Source of the DNA: Pleomorphomonas sp. NRK KF1
GTDB lineage: Bacteria > Pseudomonadota > Alphaproteobacteria > Rhizobiales > Pleomorphomonadaceae
Length of the DNA: 64,000 nt
NCBI RefSeq assembly: GCF_023721755.1
Contig: NZ_JAMDLH010000001.1
Span: 744,001 to 808,000, forward strand
Direction: 5' to 3'
Position 1 is the stretch's first letter, and the number at the start of each line of letters is the position of its first letter. The notes under the pieces are model-generated. The model was not told where the DNA came from. It was given only the letters and a program-made list of their open reading frames with translations, and did not search any database. Positions 9,108-16,505 of the stretch are shown piece by piece. Made by a program: the position numbers and the translations under genes.

Positions 9108-10022
9108 CTACAACTTCAGCGCCTCCAGCCGCTGACGTGCGCGCAGGCGCTCGCGATGCAGTGAATAGAGCCCGCTGGCGACGATCAGCGAAGCGCCGAT
9201 GGTCGTCGTCACCCCCGGCACGATGCTCCAGACCAGGTAAGAGACGGCCGTGGCGGAAATCATCTGCACGTAGCTGAAGGGCGCCAGCAGGGAAGCGGGC
9301 GCCATCCGGTAGGCGAACACGCAACAAATCTGCCCCAGCGCAAAGAACAGCCCGCCGGCCAAGCCGAAGATCAACTCATGCCAGGACGTCTGCCCGATCT
9401 CGCGCCAGACGAGCGCCGTCGTCACCGCAAGGCCGATGATCGACGTCCAAACCATCATCGTTTCGGCGCTGTCGCGCACCGCCTTGCGCGTCAGAATGGT
9501 CGAGAAGGCGCCGACGAACGCTGCAACCAACGTGAAAACCGACGCATAGTGAAAGCTTGAGGTTCCCGGCTGAACGATGACCAGCACACCGGTAAAGCCG
9601 ACCAGCGCCGCGAGCCAGCGCCGTACCCCGACGATCTCGCCGAGAAAGACGATCGACAGCGCCATCACGAACACCGGCGAGACGAAGGCGATCGCCGTCG
9701 CATCGGGTATGTTCTGATGCTGCAGGCCGATCAGGAACAGGATTGTGCCGCAGATCGCCGCCAATCCGCGCAGGATGTTGAGCCACGGATGCGTTGGGCG
9801 AAACACCGCCGTCCCCTCGCGACGCAACGCAAAGGGTACCGCGACGATCACATAGGTGAGATTTCGCCACCAGGCGATCTTCTCGGCGCTAGCTTCATGC
9901 TGAATGAACTTGGCGCCAACGTCGCAGGCTGCAAACAGCAGCGTCGACGCGACGATCAGGGAGATGGCGAGCAACACCTGCTCATTGACGCGCGACAGCC
10001 CGACGTCGACCGTCGGAGACAT
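9108..10022 (-). CDS. EamA/DMT-superfamily membrane transporter
   Basis: A 304-residue inner-membrane protein with about ten predicted hydrophobic helices arranged as two EamA repeats, typical of drug/metabolite exporters. Recognisable stretches are WWRNLTYVIVAVPFAL early, IPDATAIAFVSPVFVMALS at the end of the first repeat, and YVQMISATAVSYLVWS near the C-terminus. I placed the start at MSPTVDV (10022), because the longer frame adds a non-hydrophobic tail not seen in the family. It is a single-gene unit and the substrate is unknown. Confidence 0.85.
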   Translation of the reverse strand: MSPTVDVGLSRVNEQVLLAISLIVASTLLFAACDVGAKFIQHEASAEKIAWWRNLTYVIVAVPFALRREGTAVFRPTHPWLNILRGLAAICGTILFLIGLQHQNIPDATAIAFVSPVFVMALSIVFLGEIVGVRRWLAALVGFTGVLVIVQPGTSSFHYASVFTLVAAFVGAFSTILTRKAVRDSAETMMVWTSIIGLAVTTALVWREIGQTSWHELIFGLAGGLFFALGQICCVFAYRMAPASLLAPFSYVQMISATAVSYLVWSIVPGVTTTIGASLIVASGLYSLHRERLRARQRLEALKL

Positions 10023-10265
10023 GGTCTGGGAGGTCACCTTGATTTGCCCGAAAAGAGAGCCGCGTATAGGCGAAGTCGGCTCAGGTTGGCTCAGTCGCCA
10101 CCATCTGGATGAAACGATTTTGAGGCAAAGACAAGGCAGTCCCCAAAAGTACGACAAAAAAACTCCGGCTGTGGCGAAACGGCATGAACGATGAGTAAAT
10201 GAGATCCGCCGAAACGTGCCGGTCAGTCCCCGGAGCCGTCGTCCGAGAGCTGATGCCCCACCCCG

Positions 10266-11165
10266 CTACGATAGATAGCTCGACAGCGTCAGGTTGGCGA
10301 TGTTGCCGATCGCAGCATATGCCGCTTGCAATTGAGTCTCGTAGGCCGCCATTTCCGCTGCCACAACGGCAACGTCCACACCGCTGAGACTGGTTGCCAG
10401 GTCGCTGGCGAAGTCCTGATAGTTCTCCTGGTCGCTGATCGCCGTTTCCAACGTCGAGGCGTTGAGCGACAGGCGGGTTTGCACGGTGGCGAGTCCGCTG
10501 ATCGCCTCGTCGAGGAGATCGCTCGCTTCCGACAGCGTATCGTCATCGGTGGCGCCGGAGGCGACCAGCGACAAGGCCCTGAGCGCCTTCTCGAAGTTCT
10601 CGTCATCGGCGGTGACGCCATAGGTCACGGTCTGTTCGGAGGAGACTTTCACCGATGTAACGGTGTCGTCGCCCTTGTAATAGCCGGTGTCGGAGGTAGA
10701 CGGCGCGCTCGCCGACGCGAGGCTGTCCAGATCGACCGGAGCGGTGTCTACGGCGCTGCCCGAGAAAAGATACCGACCGCCGAGCTGCGTGTTCATTAGA
10801 GAGGCCAGGCTCTCCAGCATTTCCTCGGCCGTCACCTGCAACTCGTCGGTATCGCTGGTCGTCGCCGCAAAGGACGACAGCGTCGCCTTCATGCTGGTGA
10901 TCTGATCGATGATGCTGTCGACGGCGTCATACATCGCCTCGACGCGATCGCCTGCGGTACTCGCAGCCTCGGCGTAGGCCTTGGACATGGAGATGGACGA
11001 TTGCAGCGAAACCACCGATCCGGCCGTGCTGCCGAGACCGCCATAATCCTCGGAAATCTGTCCGGACGCCTGCTGCAGCGTCGCTTCGGCCTGCCTGGCT
11101 TGCACCTTCAGCGCTGCCTGCAACAGACGGTCGGATGAGGCGAAGGTGGCGACACGCATGCTCAT
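10266..11165 (-). CDS. flgL: Flagellar hook-filament junction protein FlgL (HAP3)
   Basis: FlgL forms the second junction ring between hook and filament. The 299-residue protein has flagellin-like terminal helices: an N-terminal MRVATFASSDRLLQAALKVQARQAEATLQQASGQ and a C-terminal helix rich in A, E and L ending near SSYLS. The middle is acidic and Ser/Thr-rich, with LGGRYLFSGS typical of FlgL. GGGAGA at 11173-11178 is seven bases from the ATG at 11165 and too close to the ATG at 11171, so I chose MSMRV. It is the last gene of the leftward flagellar cassette, 19 bases after flgK. Confidence 0.88.
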   Translation of the reverse strand: MSMRVATFASSDRLLQAALKVQARQAEATLQQASGQISEDYGGLGSTAGSVVSLQSSISMSKAYAEAASTAGDRVEAMYDAVDSIIDQITSMKATLSSFAATTSDTDELQVTAEEMLESLASLMNTQLGGRYLFSGSAVDTAPVDLDSLASASAPSTSDTGYYKGDDTVTSVKVSSEQTVTYGVTADDENFEKALRALSLVASGATDDDTLSEASDLLDEAISGLATVQTRLSLNASTLETAISDQENYQDFASDLATSLSGVDVAVVAAEMAAYETQLQAAYAAIGNIANLTLSSYLS

Positions 11166-11184
11166 CGGCATTTCTCCCGGTTGA

Positions 11185-12918
11185 TCAGGCCGACTTGGCA
11201 GCCGACAGCAGCGCCTCGAACATTTCGTTGGCCGCCTGAATGACTTGAGCGGCCGCCGAGTACAGCGCCTGGTAATCGGACAGCTTGGCGGTCTCCTCGT
11301 CGATGTTCACGCCCGATCGAGAGGCGATGGTGTCCGAGAGCGAACTGGCCAGCGTTTCAGCGCTGGTTTCCGCCGCCTCGGCACTCGAAGCACGGCTGGC
11401 GAAATCGGAGACGATGCGCGCCGCGTAGTCGCCGAGCGTGACCGTGGTGGAGCCTATTCCCCCCACGGCCTCGAAAGATTGCGTCTCTGTCATCGCCGCG
11501 AGCAACCCGTCGGCCACTGTTGTCGAGCCGGAGGTCAGCACCGTCGCCCCGACCGTCGTCGAGGTCGAGAGCGTGCCGATGGCGAGCGCACCGGCATCCT
11601 CGACAATGGTCGAGGATAACGAGATGCTGGAGGCGCTGCTGCCGGTGAACAGCGCGTTGAGGCCGAAGTAGCTCGAAAAGCTGGTGCCGTCGCCGCTCAT
11701 GTCGCCGTCGAGTGCGCCAATGGCGATGCCGGTATCCGTCGTCGACGTGATGGTCAGCTTGCCGTCGCTGTCGAGCGACGCGTCGATGCCGTCGATGGCT
11801 TCAAGCGCCGAGACCAGATCTCCGACCGTGGCGTAGCTCGACAGATCGAGGTCGGTGTAGGCGACCAAGGCTCCATCCTCGTCGACCTGGGCGATTCGAA
11901 CGCTGCCGGAGGCCGACAGCGTGTCGGCCGACGACACCTCGGTAACGCCGGTAAGACTTTCCGGCGCCGGCACTGCCGAACCGTCGGCTGTCACGGCGTT
12001 CATGGTATCGATCAGCGCGGTAGCAAGGGCATCGAGCTCGTCCTGCGCTTCGACCAATGTGGTGTCGCGCAACGTCAGAAGACCGCCGACCTCGCCACTC
12101 GTGAGCTCATCGGTAATGTCTTCGCCGTCCACGGTTACGCCGCTCAGGACCGTGCTGGCGTTCACGGTCGCCGATGCGCTGAAACTCAGCTCGTGCACCG
12201 TACTCGTGAGCAGAGCCGTGCCGCCGGTGGTGGAAATGTAGATCGATCCGTTGGATGCCGTCGTCGTCTTGATGTCGATCAGGCTTGAAATGGTTTCTAT
12301 GGCGGTATTTCGCTGGTCCTCGAGGTCGGCGGTCGAAGCCCCCTTCGCTTCCGCCGCCAGGATCGCCTCGTTGAGATCGTCGATGGTCTGAAGCGCATCG
12401 TTGATGGTGTCGATATTGTCGGCGATCTGCTGGTCGGCATCAGCCCTGAGTTCCTGGATCGAAGACGAAGTCTCGCGCAACGAACTCGCCAGACTGTCGG
12501 CGGCGGCTATGACTTCGCTCTGGACCGTGTCATCCTCGGGAGACGACGCAAGAGAGCTGACCGCCGTCTGAAGGTCCGTCACCTGCGTCGCGAGGGAAGT
12601 GCCGCCATCTTCGCTACCCGTCGTGGACCCCATCAGGGCCTGCAGACGATCGGTGTAGCTCGCCGTGACCGAGGCCGCCCCAACATCGGCGTTGGCGGAG
12701 ATGAGGGACGCGAAGACGTACTTGTCGACACCGCCGGTAATGGAGACGACCGACGTTCCGGACCCCGTCGAAGCGGACACCGTCGACACCTGGTTTGCGG
12801 TCTTGACGGTGTAGCCGTCAACATCGGCGTTGGCGATGTTGGATGAGGTGACGCTGATGCCGACCTGTGATGCCCGCAATGCAGACAGAGCAATCGTGCT
12901 GGCGACGGAAATCGACAT
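11185..12918 (-). CDS. flgK: Flagellar hook-associated protein FlgK (HAP1)
   Basis: FlgK is the first junction protein laid on the hook. The product has 577 residues. Its N-terminus MSISVASTIALSALRASQVGISVTSSNIANADVDGY carries the rod/hook signature (SSNIANADVDGY), and its C-terminus has the matching helix (TAKLSDYQALYSAAAQVIQAANEMFEALL). Between them is a long acidic, Ser/Thr-rich region. The ATG at 12918 is preceded by GGGGC; the frame upstream belongs to the flgN region. Lysine is rare, as in the other axial proteins of this cluster. Confidence 0.92.
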   Translation of the reverse strand: MSISVASTIALSALRASQVGISVTSSNIANADVDGYTVKTANQVSTVSASTGSGTSVVSITGGVDKYVFASLISANADVGAASVTASYTDRLQALMGSTTGSEDGGTSLATQVTDLQTAVSSLASSPEDDTVQSEVIAAADSLASSLRETSSSIQELRADADQQIADNIDTINDALQTIDDLNEAILAAEAKGASTADLEDQRNTAIETISSLIDIKTTTASNGSIYISTTGGTALLTSTVHELSFSASATVNASTVLSGVTVDGEDITDELTSGEVGGLLTLRDTTLVEAQDELDALATALIDTMNAVTADGSAVPAPESLTGVTEVSSADTLSASGSVRIAQVDEDGALVAYTDLDLSSYATVGDLVSALEAIDGIDASLDSDGKLTITSTTDTGIAIGALDGDMSGDGTSFSSYFGLNALFTGSSASSISLSSTIVEDAGALAIGTLSTSTTVGATVLTSGSTTVADGLLAAMTETQSFEAVGGIGSTTVTLGDYAARIVSDFASRASSAEAAETSAETLASSLSDTIASRSGVNIDEETAKLSDYQALYSAAAQVIQAANEMFEALLSAAKSA

Positions 12919-12940
12919 GGTGCCCCCAGTGTTGCGCCTC

Positions 12941-13399
12941 TCAGGCCAATCGATCGGGCAGCAGCGACGATCGGCCGGATGGCATGTCGGCAATGCGGTT
13001 GCCCGTACGTCCGTAAGCGGGCGCCGCTGCCGTTCCCGTTTCCCGAACGGCCGCAACCACGGCGGCAATTCGCCGACGCGAGGCGCCTATCGCGCCGGCC
13101 AGGCGAGACAGGTTGTCCCTTGCCTTGCTCTGGACGAGCCCCACCCGCTCGTCGAGATAGGCACGCTCGTCAGGCGAGATCGGACCGGCGGCACCAAGAG
13201 CTCTCAGTCGCTCCTCGATGATGCCGGCAAGATTGCTCTTGGTGCCGGTGGTCACGGCCAGCGAGGCCGGCATGCCAGTGGCCAACAGGGCATTCTCATC
13301 ATCAATGACGGAGATCAGCTGATCGATCAGCTGATCCAGCTCGGCAAAGCGCCCTGCATCGAGCGGCCTCGCTTCAACGGGTGCCTTGGCGTCCGGCAT
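12941..13399 (-). CDS. flgN: FlgN-like flagellar export chaperone
   Basis: A 152-residue, largely helical protein directly upstream of flgK. FlgN chaperones hold FlgK and FlgL until export. The segment FAELDQLIDQLISVIDDENALLATG matches the usual FlgN start (a helix with a DEN triplet), and the rest is helical with a basic C-terminus. The start at 13399 (MPDAKAP) has AGGAGAG six bases upstream. It overlaps the preceding small gene by 26 bases. Identification rests on the helical pattern and on its position before flgK and flgL. Confidence 0.7.
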   Translation of the reverse strand: MPDAKAPVEARPLDAGRFAELDQLIDQLISVIDDENALLATGMPASLAVTTGTKSNLAGIIEERLRALGAAGPISPDERAYLDERVGLVQSKARDNLSRLAGAIGASRRRIAAVVAAVRETGTAAAPAYGRTGNRIADMPSGRSSLLPDRLA

Positions 13400-13715
13400 G
13401 ATTTGCTCTCCTGAACTGGTCGAGAGGAACGACAACCCCCGGTTCCCCTGTTTGTGCGGACTTCAGCTTGCCCACCGCGAGGTAGGCGCGGCTGACCGCA
13501 TAGCCGGTATTGGCATTGGCGAGTGCGGCGGCCGTCTCGTCGAGATGACGTTCCAGCTCGACGAGCACTTCGCCGACTTCGCCTTTGAAGAGACCGATGG
13601 TGCGGGCATCCGCGCCTTCGCCTTCGCGCCGGATGTCTCGCCGGATTCTCTCTAGCCGCCCGACCAGGAGGTCGATGGCTGCCTGCGTCTCGTCCCGTTC
13701 CGTTTGCGCCGTCAT
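13374..13715 (-). CDS. Small helical protein of unknown function in the flagellar operon
   Basis: A 113-residue protein I do not recognise. It is highly charged and mainly helical; residues 10-75 look like two amphipathic helices (AAIDLLVGRLERIRRDIRRE and LVELERHLDETAAALANA). It has no signal peptide or membrane segment. It starts one base after the flgE stop (TGA-G-ATG), and its 3' end overlaps the flgN start, so it is almost certainly cotranscribed and translationally coupled. By position it could be another chaperone or a regulator of hook-protein export; that is inference. Confidence 0.65.
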   Translation of the reverse strand: MTAQTERDETQAAIDLLVGRLERIRRDIRREGEGADARTIGLFKGEVGEVLVELERHLDETAAALANANTGYAVSRAYLAVGKLKSAQTGEPGVVVPLDQFRRANHAGRQGTR

Positions 13716-13716
13716 C

Positions 13717-14964
13717 TCAACGCACCGCCGACAGAAGGGAGTCGAACATGTCCTTGGCCGTCGAGATCACCTGCGAGGCCGCCGAATAGGCTTGCTGCGC
13801 CGCGATCATTGCCGAGAACTCGGTGTTGGTGTCGGTGGTGGACTCCTCGAGCTCGTAATCCTGGATCGAGCCGACGCCGTCGGAGTCGGCGAAGTGATAG
13901 GTGGCTCCGGACGACGTCGTCGAGGCCGAGTAGACCGAGTTACTCATTTCAATAAGGCCGTTGGCATTGGAGAAGGTGGCAAGCGGGATCTTGTAGATCG
14001 AGATCGACTCGCCGTTGCTGTAGTTGGCGAAGACGGTGCCGTCCTCGTCGATGGTGACGCCGGAAAGCGTGCCGTAGGCGCAACCGTTTCCGGTGCCCGC
14101 GATGTCGACGGTCACGTCGCTGCTGTCGTCGGGCGTGTATTGCGACAAACCGTCCGAACCGTTGACGGTGCCGAAATCGAGGGTAACCGACATGTCGGAG
14201 GCGCCATCGCTGAGGCCGGTGATCGAGAGGGTCGCGGTGTCAGGCGACTTCAGCGTGCCGTCCTCGTTGAACGTGATCTCGATGGTCGTGGTCTGCGCGG
14301 TACCCGTCGCTCCGCCCGTCGACGTCGGGTCGGCGAAGGACATTTCCCAGGTATTCTCGGCCGTCTTCTCCCAGGTCACGTCCATGGTGTAGGCAGTGCC
14401 CAGGCTGTCGAACAGCTCGATCTGGCTGGTGTAGGTGTCCCCAACCGCAGCGTCCGCGGGCAGGCTGCCCGTCATCGACATGCTGGTCGTCGCCGCCGCG
14501 TAGCCGGTCAGAACATCCGTGTCGATCTGTTCGAGGTTGGTTTCCGTCGTACCGCCGACCACATTGCCGTCGGCGTCGGTCGGCCAGCCAAGCAGCGTAT
14601 AGCCGTTGCTCGTGAGGTAGCCCGTATCGTCGTCGACGGTGAAGCTGCCGTTGCGAGTATAATAGATGTCGCTGCCGTCGCCGGTCGTGACGGCGAAGAA
14701 GCCATCGCCGTCGATGGCGATATTGGTGCTGATCGACGACGAGACGAGGGTTCCGCTCGCCAGGATGTTCTGCGACTTCGCCACCGTGACGCCGCCGCTG
14801 GAACTGTTGGCATCTCCCGAAGTCAGCATCGAGGAGAAGCTCGCCGAGCTTGCCTTGTATCCGGTGGTCGAGACGTTGGCGAGATTGTTGGAGATGATCG
14901 ACAATGCCGACGATTGAGCCTGCATCGCCGAAACGGCCGAGTTCATGGCGCCCGTGAGAGACAT
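13717..14964 (-). CDS. flgE: Flagellar hook protein FlgE
   Basis: FlgE polymerises to form the hook. The 415-residue protein has the flagellar rod/hook N-terminus (MNSAVSAMQAQSSALSIISN followed by NLANVSTTGYK), the hook signature IDGDGFFAV, and the conserved C-terminal helix (TEFSAMIAAQQAYSAASQVI then STAKDMFDSLLSAVR). The centre has the usual FlgE beta domain. The ATG at 14964 has GGAGA six bases upstream, overlapping the flgD stop. The composition is acidic and Ser/Thr-rich with very few lysines. Confidence 0.95.
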   Translation of the reverse strand: MSLTGAMNSAVSAMQAQSSALSIISNNLANVSTTGYKASSASFSSMLTSGDANSSSGGVTVAKSQNILASGTLVSSSISTNIAIDGDGFFAVTTGDGSDIYYTRNGSFTVDDDTGYLTSNGYTLLGWPTDADGNVVGGTTETNLEQIDTDVLTGYAAATTSMSMTGSLPADAAVGDTYTSQIELFDSLGTAYTMDVTWEKTAENTWEMSFADPTSTGGATGTAQTTTIEITFNEDGTLKSPDTATLSITGLSDGASDMSVTLDFGTVNGSDGLSQYTPDDSSDVTVDIAGTGNGCAYGTLSGVTIDEDGTVFANYSNGESISIYKIPLATFSNANGLIEMSNSVYSASTTSSGATYHFADSDGVGSIQDYELEESTTDTNTEFSAMIAAQQAYSAASQVISTAKDMFDSLLSAVR

Positions 14965-14975
14965 GGCGTTTCTCC

Positions 14976-15254
14976 TCAGGCCGACGTGGTGAGACTGGAG
15001 GTGATGGTGTCCATCGACTCCTGCAGGGACAGGAGCGTCGCGTTCATCTCGCTGAGTTGCGAGTAGCTCGCGTAGGACATCATCTGATTGAGAAACTCGG
15101 AGGTATCGGTCGGATCCAGCGGGTTCTGATTCTGGATTTCATCGACCAGAAGCTGCAGAAACTGCGAGGTATCGATGGTCGAGGAAGACGAGGACGAAGT
15201 TGTCGTCGACGTCGTAGATGTCGTTGCGGTGGTCGCCGAAGAAATAGAGGACAT
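14976..15254 (-). CDS. flgD: FlgD, hook-capping scaffold protein, unusually short (92 residues)
   Basis: FlgD caps the growing hook and guides FlgE assembly. The conserved N-terminal core is clear: IDTSQFLQLLVDEIQNQNPL, DPTDTSEFLNQMMSYASYSQ, and a helix to the end (LSEMNATLLSLQESMDTITS). The protein stops there, so the Ig-like and tudor-like domains of a standard FlgD of about 220 residues are absent. The first 26 residues are almost only Ser, Thr and Ala. The stop codon lies in the flgE ribosome site, so it is operonic with flgE. It ends naturally with no sign of a frameshift; downstream sequence immediately begins flgE. Confidence 0.85.
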   Translation of the reverse strand: MSSISSATTATTSTTSTTTSSSSSSTIDTSQFLQLLVDEIQNQNPLDPTDTSEFLNQMMSYASYSQLSEMNATLLSLQESMDTITSSLTTSA

Positions 15255-15272
15255 GATAAACCTCGCCCGTCC

Positions 15273-15296
15273 CCAGTCTTCACTGATGAAGACTGG
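15273..15296 (-). promoter_or_regulatory. Perfect inverted repeat in the flgD leader
   Basis: CCAGTCTTCA at 15273-15282 and TGAAGACTGG at 15287-15296 form a perfect 10-bp inverted repeat with a 4-base loop, 18 bases upstream of the flgD start. It has no following T run on the minus strand. It could be an operator for a flagellar regulator or an RNA hairpin near the ribosome site. Confidence 0.5.
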
Positions 15297-15400
15297 ACCA
15301 AGAGACTGATCGGTGCCGTTGTTGATTGGCTTCAGTCTTTAAACGGGCCAGGTCGAGAAACCAGGCGCGAAAACTTAATGTGAGTTAGCAATGAAATTCG

Positions 15401-15414
15401 TTAATGCGCATTAA
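15401..15414. promoter_or_regulatory. 14-bp perfect palindrome upstream of flgD
   Basis: TTAATGCGCATTAA is its own reverse complement and lies in an AT-rich patch of the 291-base gap before flgD, 147 bases from the start codon. The symmetry suggests a dimeric regulator site. I know of no flagellar regulator with exactly this site. Confidence 0.45.
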
Positions 15415-15545
15415 TACTTCAAATCTAGTTCCGCTGAAAATTCAGGCCGCGTCGCGGAATTCCAAGCCGCATGGACAGATGCAACCAGGGACGACGAAAC
15501 CGTCGCCGTCCCTCGCGTTCAAGACCGATGCGATTTGCAAGACGT

Positions 15546-15830
15546 TCAGGAGCCGGCGCGCAAGCGCGGCGAGGCCTTGTCCGACGATTTGGGCTTGTCG
15601 GTCTCGTCATCATCGGCGAGAGCCGCGATACGGGCCGCCAGCCCCGCAGGCGCACGAACCTTCGGCCCGGACGTCAACGTCTGGCGGAGCCTGGCGGCGG
15701 CATCGAGAATGGAACGCGCGCGGTCGGAATGCTCCAACAGGGCTTCCGCGTCAGCGCGAAGAGCCGCCGGCCAAAGCGCCAAGTCCTCGCCATGACGATC
15801 GACGAGGTCCTGAAACTGCGCTTCGTCCAT
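15546..15830 (-). CDS. Small conserved-looking protein of unknown function between fliS and flgD
   Basis: A 94-residue protein starting MDEAQFQDLVDRHGEDLALW and continuing with PAALRADAEALLEHSDRAR. This resembles a family of short alphaproteobacterial proteins (pattern hGxDLxxWPaxxRxxAexLLexSxxA) often found near sigma-factor genes; I have no function for it. Helical, soluble, with a charged C-terminus. The ATG at 15830 has a weak ribosome site, and longer in-frame starts are not family-like. In this cluster it may be a regulator linked to the ECF sigma gene upstream, but that is a guess. Confidence 0.6.
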   Translation of the reverse strand: MDEAQFQDLVDRHGEDLALWPAALRADAEALLEHSDRARSILDAAARLRQTLTSGPKVRAPAGLAARIAALADDDETDKPKSSDKASPRLRAGS

Positions 15831-15974
15831 CAGTGCAACCCGTTCATTCGTAACAGATTGCCTCGGAGTATCTACTGGCGTCCAACCGCGATCAATAGAG
15901 AAACAGTCGACACACACCGTTACGTCCCGAGCGCGCGCTCGGCTTGCATGGAAGAGTTCAGCTGCGCGCTATCG

Positions 15975-16481
15975 CTAAGGCCCGCTGCCCGTCAAGCCGA
16001 AGAACATCGATGGATCCATGTCCGACTCCCGCACGGGGCGCGGCCGCGCCAGCGCGCCGGTCTGGGGCGTCGGCGCGTCGGATCCTTCCTGGCGAACGAA
16101 CGCATCCATTCCGGCAATGCCGGCCCAGGCGTCGCGCAGTTCGACCAGGCTGTCATGAAGCTTTCGATAGCGGCGCACCACGTCCGGTTTGCCGTAGGAA
16201 AGGTGCAACGCCAGAATATACCCCTTGTAGACGCGGTGCAGCCGCTCTGCCACCGCCCCACCCTTTGCGAAGTCAAGCGCGTGATCCAACCCTCGCAGGA
16301 TGGTCGCGGCTCGCATCACCTTGACGAAGCATTCCTCGAACTGCGACGCTTCCCGCGCCCGAATGGCCTGCGAAATGGCCAGCAGCGTTGCGTCGTAGAG
16401 CTTGACGACAGCGACGGTCGGATGAACGGAGGCCGCTGCCTGGCGGTAGGCGGCGGCCGCTTGGCCCATGCGGGAATTCAT
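15975..16481 (-). CDS. fliS: Flagellar export chaperone FliS
   Basis: FliS binds the C-terminus of flagellin and stops it polymerising before export. The 168-residue protein has the helical-bundle pattern AYRQAAASVHPTVAVVKLYDATLLAISQAI, close to the FliS consensus in which LYD precedes a long helix. It is 24 bases downstream of fliD, the usual fliD-fliS order. The C-terminal 45 residues beyond the core look disordered. The ATG at 16481 has GAGGAG nine bases upstream. Confidence 0.8.
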   Translation of the reverse strand: MNSRMGQAAAAYRQAAASVHPTVAVVKLYDATLLAISQAIRAREASQFEECFVKVMRAATILRGLDHALDFAKGGAVAERLHRVYKGYILALHLSYGKPDVVRRYRKLHDSLVELRDAWAGIAGMDAFVRQEGSDAPTPQTGALARPRPVRESDMDPSMFFGLTGSGP

Positions 16482-16505
16482 GTCCTGAAGCTCCTCGTTG
16501 CAATA

